From assembly GCF_002179965.1 (NCBI RefSeq), contig NZ_NGUQ01000033.1, positions 310,001 to 374,000 on the forward strand: a stretch of 64,000 nt of DNA. The letters run 5' to 3'. Positions 55,351 through 63,466 of the stretch are shown in pieces. Numbering within the stretch: position 1 is the stretch's first letter; the number at the start of each line of letters is the position of its first letter. The notes beneath the pieces are model-generated. The model saw only the letters and a list, made by a program, of their open reading frames with translations, did no database searches and was not told the origin of the DNA. A program made the position numbers and the translations under genes. This DNA comes from Pandoraea sp. PE-S2T-3 (GTDB taxonomy: Bacteria; Pseudomonadota; Gammaproteobacteria; Burkholderiales; Burkholderiaceae).

Positions 55351-56216
55351 GCGCACACCGTCAGATACAGCGCGAGTTCGCCGATCTGTTGCGCGAAGCC
55401 CAGCGTATCGCCGGTATAGCCACCCAGTCGTCGGCGCAGATAGCGAATGAACGCCGCGCGCAGCACGATCAGTACCACCACGCCGGTCGCGCCAGCGCGC
55501 CAATCCGGCCAGAATGCCCACGGCACGCTGCACGCCACACCGAACAACAAGCCTTCGAGACTCAGTCGTTGGGCGACCGGCTTCGCCTTGCCCTGTGCAC
55601 GCACATAGTCGAGCGCGCGCAACAGACTGATCGCCATGCAACGGCTCGCCGCATGGGCGCCGATCAGCACGACCGCAAAGCCACTCCATCCGAACGCCGT
55701 CTGCACATCGACCAGCGCCTGCCATTTGATGGCGAGCGCCAGCCAGAGGGCAACCGCCCCATAAGTGCCGATGCGCGAGTCGTGCATGATCTCCAGCACG
55801 CGTTCGCGCTCGAACGCACCGCCAAAGGCATCGACCGAATCGGCAAGGCCGTCTTCATGAAACGCGCCGGTCAGCAGCACACTCACCGCAAGCCCCAGCG
55901 CAATCGCCAGACGCGGTGACCAGAGCATGCCCATCGCCACCGTCAACACCGCCACCAGCACACCGACGAATACCCCGACCATCGGGAAGTAGCGCGTCGC
56001 CGCGTTCAGTTGCGCGGGCGAATAGCCCACCCACGAGGGAATCGGCACGCGCGTGAAATAGCCGAGTGCCGTCAGGAAAAGCCGAAGTTGCTGCTTGCCC
56101 CATCCGTCATGTGCATCCGGGCCGCGCGCCGACGGCACGACCGCGTGCGACGCCGTCCCCTCGCCGGGAAGCGGTGCGGGATTCTCGTCAGACGGATCGG
56201 GGGGCGATGTTGTCAT
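55341..56216 (-). CDS. cobS: Cobalamin synthase (adenosylcobinamide-GDP ribazoletransferase)
   Basis: A 291-residue membrane protein with several hydrophobic segments. ALGYFTRVPIPSWVG, ATRYFPMVGVFVG, LTGAFHEDGLADSVDAFGG (catalytic acidic motif), RIGTYGAVALWLALAIKW and LGGYTGDTLGFAQQIGE are CobS landmarks. It joins AdoCbi-GDP and alpha-ribazole phosphate to form the cobalamin. An about 35-residue Pro/Ala-rich N-terminus precedes the core. It begins 4 bp after the cobT stop. Confidence 0.95.
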   Translation of the reverse strand: MTTSPPDPSDENPAPLPGEGTASHAVVPSARGPDAHDGWGKQQLRLFLTALGYFTRVPIPSWVGYSPAQLNAATRYFPMVGVFVGVLVAVLTVAMGMLWSPRLAIALGLAVSVLLTGAFHEDGLADSVDAFGGAFERERVLEIMHDSRIGTYGAVALWLALAIKWQALVDVQTAFGWSGFAVVLIGAHAASRCMAISLLRALDYVRAQGKAKPVAQRLSLEGLLFGVACSVPWAFWPDWRAGATGVVVLIVLRAAFIRYLRRRLGGYTGDTLGFAQQIGELALYLTVCAWI

Positions 56217-56220
56217 GTCG

Positions 56221-57309
56221 TCATGCTGCCGGTGTGTCGCGATCGCTCACGCCTGCGCCCTCGAACGTAGCCATCTCGCGCAGGAACGCCGCAGCCGCCT
56301 GAATCAGCGGCATGGCCAGCGCCGCGCCGGTGCCTTCACCCAGTCGCAGCCCCAGTTGCAGCAGCGGCTGTGCACCCAGTGCGTCGAGCATGGCACGATG
56401 ACCGGCTTCGTCCGACGCGTGCGCAAAGAGGCAGTAATCGAGGACGGCCGGGGCGAGACGCGCGGCCACGAGCAACGCCGACGTGCTGATGAAACCGTCG
56501 ACCACAACGACGAGCCCCAGCTTGGCCGCCGCCAGATACGCGCCGGTCATCATTGCGATCTCGAAGCCGCCGAATGTCGCGAGCACATCGAGCGGATCGA
56601 CTTCACCGCTCACCGGATGAGCGTCGAGTGCCTGCGCCAGCACCGCCGTCTTGCGCGCCAGTCCTGCGTCGTCCACGCCGGTGCCGCGCCCCACGCAGGC
56701 GGCGAGCGGCAAGCCCGTCAGTCGCTGCATCACACAGGCCGCTGCCGAGGTGTTGCCGATGCCCATTTCGCCAAAGCCGATCATGCGCGTGCCACGCTGC
56801 GCATGGGCGACCACGCGCGCGGCACCGGCAGCGAGCGCCGCTTCAAGCTGTTCGCGCGACATGGCCGGGCGTTCGAGAAAATTCTGCGTGCCACGCGCGA
56901 CGGGAATATCCACCAGCGAGGCATGCGCCGGGAAGTCGGCCGCCACGCCCGCGTTGATCACTTCCATCTCGATCTGATTGGCGCGGCAGAACACGTTGAT
57001 CGCCGCACCACCGCGCAGAAAGTTGAGCACCATCTGCGCCGTGACCGCCTGCGGATACGGGCTCACGCCCGACGCCACGATGCCGTGATCGCCCGCGAAC
57101 ACCAGCATGGCCGGACGCGTGAGCTCAGGCGTCACGCTCTGCTGGATACGGCCGATTTGCAGCGCGATGCGCTCCAGCGCGCCGAGGCTGCCGGGCGGCT
57201 TCGTCTTGATATCGATGGCGTGTTGCAAGGCGGCGTCCATGGCGGCGGACGGCGCGGCAACCTCGAACAATTCGGCCAGCAGCGGGCTGTATGCGGTCAT
57301 TGCGGTCAT
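56221..57309 (-). CDS. cobT: Nicotinate-nucleotide--dimethylbenzimidazole phosphoribosyltransferase
   Basis: A 362-residue CobT that activates the lower-ligand base to alpha-ribazole phosphate. KTKPPGSLGALERIALQIGR, VFAGDHGIVASGVSPYP, GGAAINVFC, GEMGIGNTSAAAC and the C-terminal LGEGTGAALAMPL (catalytic Glu) are all seen. ATG 57309 follows AGGAAG; a second ATG three codons on is also possible. It lies between cobO and cobS in the riboswitch operon. Confidence 0.96.
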   Translation of the reverse strand: MTAMTAYSPLLAELFEVAAPSAAMDAALQHAIDIKTKPPGSLGALERIALQIGRIQQSVTPELTRPAMLVFAGDHGIVASGVSPYPQAVTAQMVLNFLRGGAAINVFCRANQIEMEVINAGVAADFPAHASLVDIPVARGTQNFLERPAMSREQLEAALAAGAARVVAHAQRGTRMIGFGEMGIGNTSAAACVMQRLTGLPLAACVGRGTGVDDAGLARKTAVLAQALDAHPVSGEVDPLDVLATFGGFEIAMMTGAYLAAAKLGLVVVVDGFISTSALLVAARLAPAVLDYCLFAHASDEAGHRAMLDALGAQPLLQLGLRLGEGTGAALAMPLIQAAAAFLREMATFEGAGVSDRDTPAA

Positions 57310-57378
57310 GCGTGAGACTTCCTGAAATGAAAACGAAAAACGGCGGCGCACCGGATGGATCGAGCCGGGGGACGTCGC

Positions 57379-58038
57379 TTACATTTCCACGCCGGGCTGC
57401 GCGCGAATGCCCTGCGCGAACGCGTGTTTGACCGGCGTCATGTCGGTCACCGTGTCTGCCGCGTCGACGAGCGCCTGCGGTGCGCCCCGGCCGGTGATCA
57501 CGACGTGCTGCATCTCCGGGCGCGACTCCAGATCGGCGATCACGGTATTCACATCGAGATAGCCGAGCTTGAGCGCGATATTGAGTTCATCGAACAACAG
57601 CAGGCCGAACGATGCGTCGGCCAGCATGCGGCGCGCCTGCTCCCATGCCGCTTCGGCCTTGGCGATGTCGCGCATGCGGTCTTGTGTGTCCCACGTGTAG
57701 CCTTCGCCCATCACGTGAAACTCGCATTCCTCCGGAAAACGGCGCAGAAATTTCTCTTCGCCCGTCGGGATCGCGCCCTTGATGAACTGCACCACGCCCG
57801 TCTTCATGCCGTGGCCCATCGCACGTACGACCATGCCGAAGCCCGAGCTGGACTTGCCCTTGCCATTGCCGGTGGTGATGACGAGCACGCCGCAATCGTG
57901 TTGCGCCTGCGCAATCTTGCCGTCGATCAGCGCCTTCTTGCGCACCATGCGGGCACGATGGCGCTCGTTGCGGGCCTCGTCGGCGTTGCTGCCGTCAGGA
58001 GTGGCGTTGGGATCGGGTTGTGGCGTTTCGGTCGTCAT
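57379..58038 (-). CDS. cobO: Cob(I)yrinic acid a,c-diamide adenosyltransferase
   Basis: A 219-residue BtuR/CobO/CobA-type adenosyltransferase. The P-loop is ITTGNGKGKSSS, with VQFIKGAIPTGEEKFL, LLLFDELNIALKLGYL and HVVITGRGAPQALVDAAD. It adds the upper adenosyl ligand to Co(I) corrinoids in both new synthesis and salvage. Placed between btuD and cobT, 78 bp after btuD. The ATG at 58038 is preferred over one three codons upstream. Confidence 0.95.
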   Translation of the reverse strand: MTTETPQPDPNATPDGSNADEARNERHRARMVRKKALIDGKIAQAQHDCGVLVITTGNGKGKSSSGFGMVVRAMGHGMKTGVVQFIKGAIPTGEEKFLRRFPEECEFHVMGEGYTWDTQDRMRDIAKAEAAWEQARRMLADASFGLLLFDELNIALKLGYLDVNTVIADLESRPEMQHVVITGRGAPQALVDAADTVTDMTPVKHAFAQGIRAQPGVEM

Positions 58039-58116
58039 GAACAGCACCTGTAAAAACTGTGACCACGGGCGCGTGGCGCGATGCCACGCACGGGCATGGT
58101 GAGAAAAGCCAGCACG

Positions 58117-58959
58117 TTAGCCACGGCGGGCGGGCACGAGTGCCTCGTCCTCGCCGTCGCGAATGAGGCGTAGCGGGTAACCGAATGCGTCGCTGCAATA
58201 TTCGGCCGTGAGTACGTCGCGCACCGGTCCGGCGCGCCATGCCCCCCGCCCATCGAGCAACAACGCATGGGTGGCGAACCGGCGGGCGAGATTCAGATCG
58301 TGGCAGGAGAAGACCACGGCGGCATCGTCGCGTGCCGCGTGTTCTGCGAGACGTTCGAGAGCATCCATCTGGTGGTGCAGATCGAGATGCGAGATCGGTT
58401 CGTCGAGCAATAGCAACGGCGTCGCCTGTGCCAGCACTGCTGCCAGCGACACGCGCTGACGCTCACCGCCCGAGAGCGTAGTAACGTCGCGCTGCGCAAA
58501 CGATTCGAGCCCGACCTGCGCCAGTGCGTCGAGCGCAGCGGCAATATCGTCGTCCGATTCCCATGCGCCCCAACGGCCCTGTGCCAGATACGGATGCCGG
58601 CCCGCGAGCACGACTTCGAGCGCCGTCGCGCCGAACGCGTCGCGCGTCTGCTGCGGCATGAGCGCGCGCATCTTCGCGAGTGCGCCGACGCGCCACTGCG
58701 CGAGTGGCTTGCCCGCGATATCGACGCGGCCGGAGGCGGCAATGGCGTCGTCGCGATGCGGAGTTTCGTCGATGCTGCGCAGGCCGGCGAGCGTGCTGAG
58801 CAGTGTGGTCTTGCCCGCGCCGTTCGGACCGGCGAGGCACCAGCATTCGCCGGGGGAAACGGCAAAGTCGAGCCAGTCCACCAGCACTCGCTCGCCCGCG
58901 CGTAACGTCAGCGCGTGAGTGTGCAATAGCGAAGTGGGCGCCTGCGACGAGGGACTCAT
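58117..58959 (-). CDS. btuD: Cobalamin ABC importer ATPase
   Basis: A 280-residue ATPase with Walker A GPNGAGKTT, Q-loop LMPQQTRDAFG, signature LSGGERQR, Walker B LLLLDEP and H-loop SCHDLN. It is of the FecE/BtuD/HmuV type II importer group. Its ATG overlaps the btuC stop by 4 bp, and the operon begins with btuB under a cobalamin riboswitch, so vitamin B12 uptake is the clear assignment. Confidence 0.93.
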   Translation of the reverse strand: MSPSSQAPTSLLHTHALTLRAGERVLVDWLDFAVSPGECWCLAGPNGAGKTTLLSTLAGLRSIDETPHRDDAIAASGRVDIAGKPLAQWRVGALAKMRALMPQQTRDAFGATALEVVLAGRHPYLAQGRWGAWESDDDIAAALDALAQVGLESFAQRDVTTLSGGERQRVSLAAVLAQATPLLLLDEPISHLDLHHQMDALERLAEHAARDDAAVVFSCHDLNLARRFATHALLLDGRGAWRAGPVRDVLTAEYCSDAFGYPLRLIRDGEDEALVPARRG

Positions 58960-59951
58960 CGAATCACCCGTCGCGAGAGCAACCAGAGGAACAGCGGCAC
59001 ACCGATGATCGCGGTAATCACGCCGACCGGCAGTTGCGTCGGCGCAATGACGGTACGTGCGACCAGATCCGCGACCATCAGCAACACGCCGCCCGCCAAT
59101 GCCGCAGCGGGCAGCAGCATGCGCTGATCGTTACCGAAGCGCAGTCGCAGAATATGCGGCACGACGAGGCCAACGAAGCCGATGCTGCCGGCGGTGGTGA
59201 CGGCGACCGCCGTGGCCAGCGACGCCGCCAGATAGATGCGCGCGCGCAGCGGTCCGACCGACACGCCGACGGCCTGCGCCACGGCTTCGCCGCGCAGCAG
59301 CACGTTCAGCCGATGGGCCACCGGGCAGACGATGAGCAGCGTCGCGCCCAGTGCCAGCAGCGGCAACGTGGCACGGTCGACGCCATTGAGATCGCCGGTG
59401 AGCCAAAACAACATGCCGCGCAGGCTGGCGTCAGGGGCCAAGGTGAGAATCAGCATCGCGAGCGCGCCGAAACCGGCGGCCATCATCACCCCGGTGAGCA
59501 GCAGGCGGGCGCTGCTGTCTTGTTCGCCGGGACGGAAAAAGCTGCGGTGCGAAAGCGCCATCACGAGCGCAATGGCCGCCAGCGCACCGAAGAAGGCGCT
59601 CGTCTGCACCCAGAAGAAAGGCAGCATCAGCGCGAGCGAAGCCAGTGCTGCGACGGCCGCACCGCCGGAGATACCGAGCACGTAAGGGTCGGCCAGCGGA
59701 TTGCGCAGCAGCGTCTGCATGAGCGCGCCCGACACCGCCAGTAATCCGCCGCAGGCGAAGGCGGCCAGCGCACGCGGCAGGCGCAGACGCCAGACCACGT
59801 CGCCGGCCAGCCCGACGTCGTGCCCGAGCATCAGACCGCCGATCTCATGTAGCGAGACCGGCACGCTGCCCAGCATGAGCGACGCCACGAGCACCGCCAG
59901 CGCGAGGCTGGCGAGTGCCGTCCAGATGGCGAGTGCGCGGCGCAGCGTCAT
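58956..59951 (-). CDS. btuC: Cobalamin ABC importer permease (FecCD type)
   Basis: A 331-residue permease of the BtuC/FecCD family with about ten helices. RLPRALAAFACGGLLAVSGA, RNPLADPYVLGISGGAAV, GSIGFVGLVVPHILRL and LPVGVITAIIGVPLFLWLL are diagnostic. It forms the inner-membrane channel with BtuD. It starts 27 bp after the btuB stop. Confidence 0.94.
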   Translation of the reverse strand: MTLRRALAIWTALASLALAVLVASLMLGSVPVSLHEIGGLMLGHDVGLAGDVVWRLRLPRALAAFACGGLLAVSGALMQTLLRNPLADPYVLGISGGAAVAALASLALMLPFFWVQTSAFFGALAAIALVMALSHRSFFRPGEQDSSARLLLTGVMMAAGFGALAMLILTLAPDASLRGMLFWLTGDLNGVDRATLPLLALGATLLIVCPVAHRLNVLLRGEAVAQAVGVSVGPLRARIYLAASLATAVAVTTAGSIGFVGLVVPHILRLRFGNDQRMLLPAAALAGGVLLMVADLVARTVIAPTQLPVGVITAIIGVPLFLWLLSRRVIR

Positions 59952-59978
59952 GCCGCTACGCCCCGCGATGCCGGTGCG

Positions 59979-61970
59979 TCAGAACTGCTTCCAGCCGAGC
60001 GTGACGTAAATCGCGCGCCCGATCGTGTTGTAGGCATAAACCGTCTGGTAGTTTTTGTTGAAGACGTTGTCCAGGTGCGCCGAGACGTACCAGGATTTGT
60101 CGATATCGTAACGCGCTTGCAGGTTCACGAGCGTGTACGCGCCCAGATGCTGGCCACCGCTGTCGTAGCGCTCGCCGCTATAGAACACGTCGCCGCCGAC
60201 GGTGAACTTGTCGAAGCGCTTGGACAAGCCGACCGAGCCGAACTGCTTGGCACGGCGGGCGAGTTGCTTGTCGGCATCCAGATCGGTCGGGTTCTGACGC
60301 GTGAACGAGGCCCGCACGTCGACGCCGAAAATCGGACGGCCGGTGTACGTCAGTTCAAGCCCTTCGACACGCGCCTTGGCCACATTCGAGGCCGTGTACG
60401 GGAACACCGTCAGGCCCTGAATCAGGTTCGTGTACTTGGTCTGGAAGCCGGTCAGCTTGACCAGACCCAGACGCTCGCCGCCGTTGAACTGCACGCCGAG
60501 TTCCTTCGAGATCGAACGCTCGGGTTGCAGGTTCGGATTGCCGTAGCCCGGGTAGAACAGGTCGTTGAAGGTCGGTGCGCGGAAGCCGTCCGACGCGTTG
60601 GCCATCAACTTCCATTGCTGCGTCAGGTTGTAGCCGTAGCCGACCCAGTAGCTGTTAGCGCCGCCGAAGTCGGAGTACGCGTCGCGGCGCACGTTGGCCT
60701 GCACCTGATGCTTGCCGAAGGTGCCTTCGTAGCCGAGGTAGCCCGAATCGACGTGGCGGTTGTTGCGGCCGTAGTTGGTGCTGCTCTCGACGGTCTGCTC
60801 CAGACGGGTGTAGCCGGCGATGAGCTTCTGGTCGGGCATGAAGGCGTATTCGTTACCCCAGTCGATCTGATTGCTCGACGTGTGGAAGTTGCCGTTGCCC
60901 TTGCCGTTCAGATAGTTGTAGCTGTAATCGTCGCCCTGCGTGACCGAGAAGCGCGTGCTCCACTTGTCGGTGACGTTGCCCTTCGCGTAGCCCGAGATCT
61001 GACGCACGCGGGCGTCGGTATCGTTCAGATCGGTGGGCTTGCCGTAGGCGTTGTCGTAGCTGCTGCTGCCGTCGCTCTGGAACAGGCGCACGCCGACTTC
61101 CCACGTGTCGCCGAGCTTTTGCGAGATCGACGCGCTCACGCTCGTGTTGTCGTCACCGTTCCGGTTCGGGTTCACATTCTTCGGATAGAAGCGCGGGTCG
61201 ATGGCCGTGATGCCATTCGTGTGAAAGCGCGACACATCCAGCGAGAAGTTGGTCTTGCCGTCGTTGAACGAGCCCGCAATGCCGGCGTTGGCCTGCGTGG
61301 TGTTGTTCGTGCCGTAACCGATTTCCGCGTAGGCGCGCGGCGGGCCGCCATCGCCCTTGCGGGTAAAGATCTGAATCACACCGCCCACGGCTTGCGACCC
61401 GTAGAGCGCCGAAACATTGCCGCGCACGATTTCGATGTGGTCAATTTGCGACACCGGAATCTGTGCGATGTTGGTCGTGCCCGTGGTGGCCGAGTTGACC
61501 GGCACGCCGTCGATGAGCACGAGCGAGGCGTTCGACGCCGCGCCGCGCATGAAAATGCTGGCCGACGTGCCGAAGCCGCCGTTCTGCACGATTTCCACGC
61601 CAGCCTGACCGCGCAGCAGCGTCGGCAGGTCCTGCGCCTGGCTTTGTTCGATGTCTTCGCGCGTGATCACCGAAGTGGCGGCGAGCGTGTCGGCCAGCTT
61701 CTGCTCGGTGCGCGACGCCGTGACGACTGTGGTCTTGAGCTGTGCCGCCGTGGTGTTGTCGCTGGTGGCTGTGTTGGCCGCGACAGTGACGGGAGCGGCC
61801 GGTGCGGCAGTCGTTTCAGCCGCAGTCGCAGCAATGGCTGGCGCGGCCGACTGGGCGTGCACGGCGAAGCTCAGCGAGGCAGCGAGCGAGGCGCAAACGA
61901 GAGCGACGGTACGCGGGGCAGGAACAAAGGCAGGCGCGTGCGGCGCCATAGCGCGAACGTGGGAGCGCAT
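59979..61970 (-). CDS. btuB: TonB-dependent outer-membrane cobalamin receptor
   Basis: A 663-residue precursor. After a signal peptide (VALVCASLAASLSFAVHAQS) comes an Ala/Thr-rich stretch, a TonB-box-like TTVVTASRTEQKLAD, the plug (SVITREDIEQSQAQDLPTLL, IEIVRGNVSALYGSQAVGGV) and a 22-strand barrel closing with RAIYVTLGWKQF. It imports B12 across the outer membrane. Of several in-frame starts, ATG 61970 places the signal peptide properly; the upstream frame runs into the riboswitch leader. First gene of the btuB-btuC-btuD-cobO-cobT-cobS-phosphatase operon. Confidence 0.93.
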   Translation of the reverse strand: MRSHVRAMAPHAPAFVPAPRTVALVCASLAASLSFAVHAQSAAPAIAATAAETTAAPAAPVTVAANTATSDNTTAAQLKTTVVTASRTEQKLADTLAATSVITREDIEQSQAQDLPTLLRGQAGVEIVQNGGFGTSASIFMRGAASNASLVLIDGVPVNSATTGTTNIAQIPVSQIDHIEIVRGNVSALYGSQAVGGVIQIFTRKGDGGPPRAYAEIGYGTNNTTQANAGIAGSFNDGKTNFSLDVSRFHTNGITAIDPRFYPKNVNPNRNGDDNTSVSASISQKLGDTWEVGVRLFQSDGSSSYDNAYGKPTDLNDTDARVRQISGYAKGNVTDKWSTRFSVTQGDDYSYNYLNGKGNGNFHTSSNQIDWGNEYAFMPDQKLIAGYTRLEQTVESSTNYGRNNRHVDSGYLGYEGTFGKHQVQANVRRDAYSDFGGANSYWVGYGYNLTQQWKLMANASDGFRAPTFNDLFYPGYGNPNLQPERSISKELGVQFNGGERLGLVKLTGFQTKYTNLIQGLTVFPYTASNVAKARVEGLELTYTGRPIFGVDVRASFTRQNPTDLDADKQLARRAKQFGSVGLSKRFDKFTVGGDVFYSGERYDSGGQHLGAYTLVNLQARYDIDKSWYVSAHLDNVFNKNYQTVYAYNTIGRAIYVTLGWKQF

Positions 61971-62149
61971 GATCTGGTGTGACTTCCGTAGTTTTCTTTT
62001 TTGCCTTGACCCGTTCCCCCGCGGGTCGTCAGCGCACGGGGAGCGCCGGCGACAGGTCACGGATGCAAGTCGGATGGAATCGCATCGACACATGAAAACG
62101 ACGGCGAGCCGCCAGCGGCAGGGCCGGGCGGCATGACTTTTCCCCACTC
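61971..62149 (-). other. btuB leader between riboswitch and start codon
   Basis: About 180 nt. On the minus strand GCCGCC and GGCGGC (62108-62134) can form a stem followed by TCGCCGTCGTTTTC, a possible terminator arm, and GACCCG/CGGGTC near 62006-62026 form a second hairpin close to the start. One of these may be the expression platform; assignment is inference. Confidence 0.4.
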
Positions 62150-62375
62150 GCTCGGCCGGTATCCGGGCTGGTCATCGTCACGCCTGACCGGCCTTCCCAC
62201 AAGTGAAACACTTGCAGTGGCGATTGAGGCGAAGCGCGTTTTCGGAAACCTTTATGGCCGAAATGATGACTTACCGTTGCGGGGGCAGCACAGGTTGGCC
62301 AGCCCGTGTGGGGGCGCGGCTCCCTGTTTCCCGTTTAACTGCGCATGCCGGGGGGCGTGCGCGAGCACCGAAGCG
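62150..62375 (-). promoter_or_regulatory. Cobalamin (AdoCbl) riboswitch before btuB
   Basis: On the minus strand the conserved elements appear in order: GGTGC (62369-62365), GGGAAACAGGGA, GCTGCCCCCGCAACGGTAA (62289-62271), the B12 box GCCACTG (62221-62215), GGGAAGGCCGG, and the closing AGCCCGGATACCGGCC (62168-62153). These match the cobalamin riboswitch. It should shut down the btuB-to-phosphatase operon when adenosylcobalamin is plentiful. Confidence 0.96.
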
Positions 62376-62476
62376 CCGCAAGTGTAGGGGTCAATCGGAC
62401 GAGCGTCAATGCTCGTTCATCGGGCATTGGCCGCCGATTCCGTTAGAATGTAGGGCAATTAAGAGGACGCAGCCCG

Positions 62477-62788
62477 ATGCTCACCGATCTCGACAATCTC
62501 ACTGACAAAATCGAACAGTTGGTTGTGATAAGCCAACGTTTTCATCAACACAATCAGGCACTGCTAAGTGAGCTTGAGCGCACACGCGCCGAATGCGACG
62601 ATACCCGCGCCGCGATTGAACAATTACGCGCCGAGCGCGACGCCCTGCGTTTGCAGCGCGATCAGCTCGCCGCCAAGATCGACGAGGCTCAGGTTCGCCT
62701 GAATGCCATTCTGGAAAAGCTTCCGTCGCAAAACCCTGCTGAGGGTCAGATGGATCTGCTCGGTACCCCCGGTGGAGAACACGCATGA
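62477..62788 (+). CDS. ZapB-like coiled-coil cell-division protein
   Basis: A 103-residue protein that is almost entirely heptad coiled coil (LDNLTDKIEQLVVISQRFHQ, then ALLSELERTRAECDDTRAAI and beyond), ending in a short Gly-rich tail. Its stop overlaps the zapA start by 4 bp. ZapB-like proteins bind ZapA at the Z-ring; the assignment rests on shape and position rather than on a specific motif. A TAGAAT at about 62444-62449 may be the operon's -10 box. Confidence 0.8.
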   Translation: MLTDLDNLTDKIEQLVVISQRFHQHNQALLSELERTRAECDDTRAAIEQLRAERDALRLQRDQLAAKIDEAQVRLNAILEKLPSQNPAEGQMDLLGTPGGEHA

Positions 62789-63096
62789 CGATCAAGCAGC
62801 TCGAAGTTCATATTCTGGAACAGTCGTACCGTCTCGCGTGCCCCCCGGAACACGAGGCTGATCTGCTCTCCGCCGTCTCGCGCGTCGATGCCGAAATGAG
62901 CAAGGTTCGCGCACAAAGCAGCGTGCGCGGCACCGACCGGATTGCCGTCATGGCAGCGTTGAGCCTGGCATCCGAATTGCTTGCACTGGAAAAAAGTATT
63001 GCTGCTGGACAATCTTTCCCCGCTGAAGAAATTCAGAGTAGAATGCAACGCATGAACGATCGATTAAGCGCTGTGATCGACCAGTATCAAAGCTGA
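62785..63096 (+). CDS. zapA: Cell division protein ZapA
   Basis: A 103-residue ZapA. MTIKQLEVHILEQSYRLACP, the helix EADLLSAVSRVDAEMSKVRA, DRIAVMAALSLASELLALE and a C-terminal coiled coil are family-typical. ZapA tetramers bundle FtsZ filaments at mid-cell. The ATG overlaps the preceding stop (ATGA), so translation is coupled. 6S RNA follows, as at many proteobacterial zapA loci. Confidence 0.94.
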   Translation: MTIKQLEVHILEQSYRLACPPEHEADLLSAVSRVDAEMSKVRAQSSVRGTDRIAVMAALSLASELLALEKSIAAGQSFPAEEIQSRMQRMNDRLSAVIDQYQS

Positions 63097-63137
63097 GTCA
63101 ACGTAGAAATTCACAGGCTGTCGCGCGATTCAAAAGG

Positions 63138-63322
63138 TTAGTTTTCCCTGCCTGGTTTGCGAAAGTCATAGATTCCTTGAACCAATGCTTTTTGCAGGTT
63201 GCGGAAGTTTGTAGTGCTGGCGTGAGCGTCACTCTGTCTGATGAACCCAAAGCGCTACTAACCGCGACCACCTTGAACCTCCCGGTTCAGGATGCCGGCT
63301 TAGCGGCTGTGGCGGGGACCCA
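63138..63322 (+). ncRNA. ssrS: 6S RNA
   Basis: The stretch after zapA carries the 6S hallmarks. The 5' TTCCCTGCC pairs with the 3' GGCGGGGA to close a long stem. A large central bulge follows. CCTTGAACC-TCCC-GGTTCAGG (63271-63290) is the conserved hairpin, followed by the GCCGGCTTAGCGGC-type segment. Position downstream of zapA is also typical. 6S RNA binds sigma-70 RNA polymerase in stationary phase. Ends are estimated to within about 10 nt. Confidence 0.85.
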
Positions 63323-63327
63323 ATACA

Positions 63328-63359
63328 CGGCACTGCGTTCGCGCAGTGCCGTTTTTTTT
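63328..63359 (+). terminator. Terminator of 6S RNA
   Basis: CGGCACTGCG and CGCAGTGCCG form a perfect 10-bp stem with a TTCG tetraloop, followed by eight T. Confidence 0.96.
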
Positions 63360-63412
63360 CGTTCGATGATTGTCGCGCGATGAATGTGTCGTGCGATGAC
63401 GGCAAAAGGAAA

Positions 63413-63436
63413 GGCGGCCCGCAGGCCGCCTTTTTT
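63413..63436. terminator. Terminator of the acyl-CoA dehydrogenase gene
   Basis: GGCGGCC and GGCCGCC pair across CGCA with six T on the plus strand. On the minus strand TTTCCTTTTG follows, so it probably ends the leftward dehydrogenase transcript 30 bp past its stop and may also block rightward readthrough. Confidence 0.85.
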
Positions 63437-63466
63437 CTTTCTCGCTACCGAAGCTAACGTTACGCG

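Noticed and set aside
54745-55725. Longer phosphatase frame starting upstream at 55725
   Set aside because: The extra about 125 residues are cobS read in another frame; the conserved N-terminus MDLILLRH begins at 55350.
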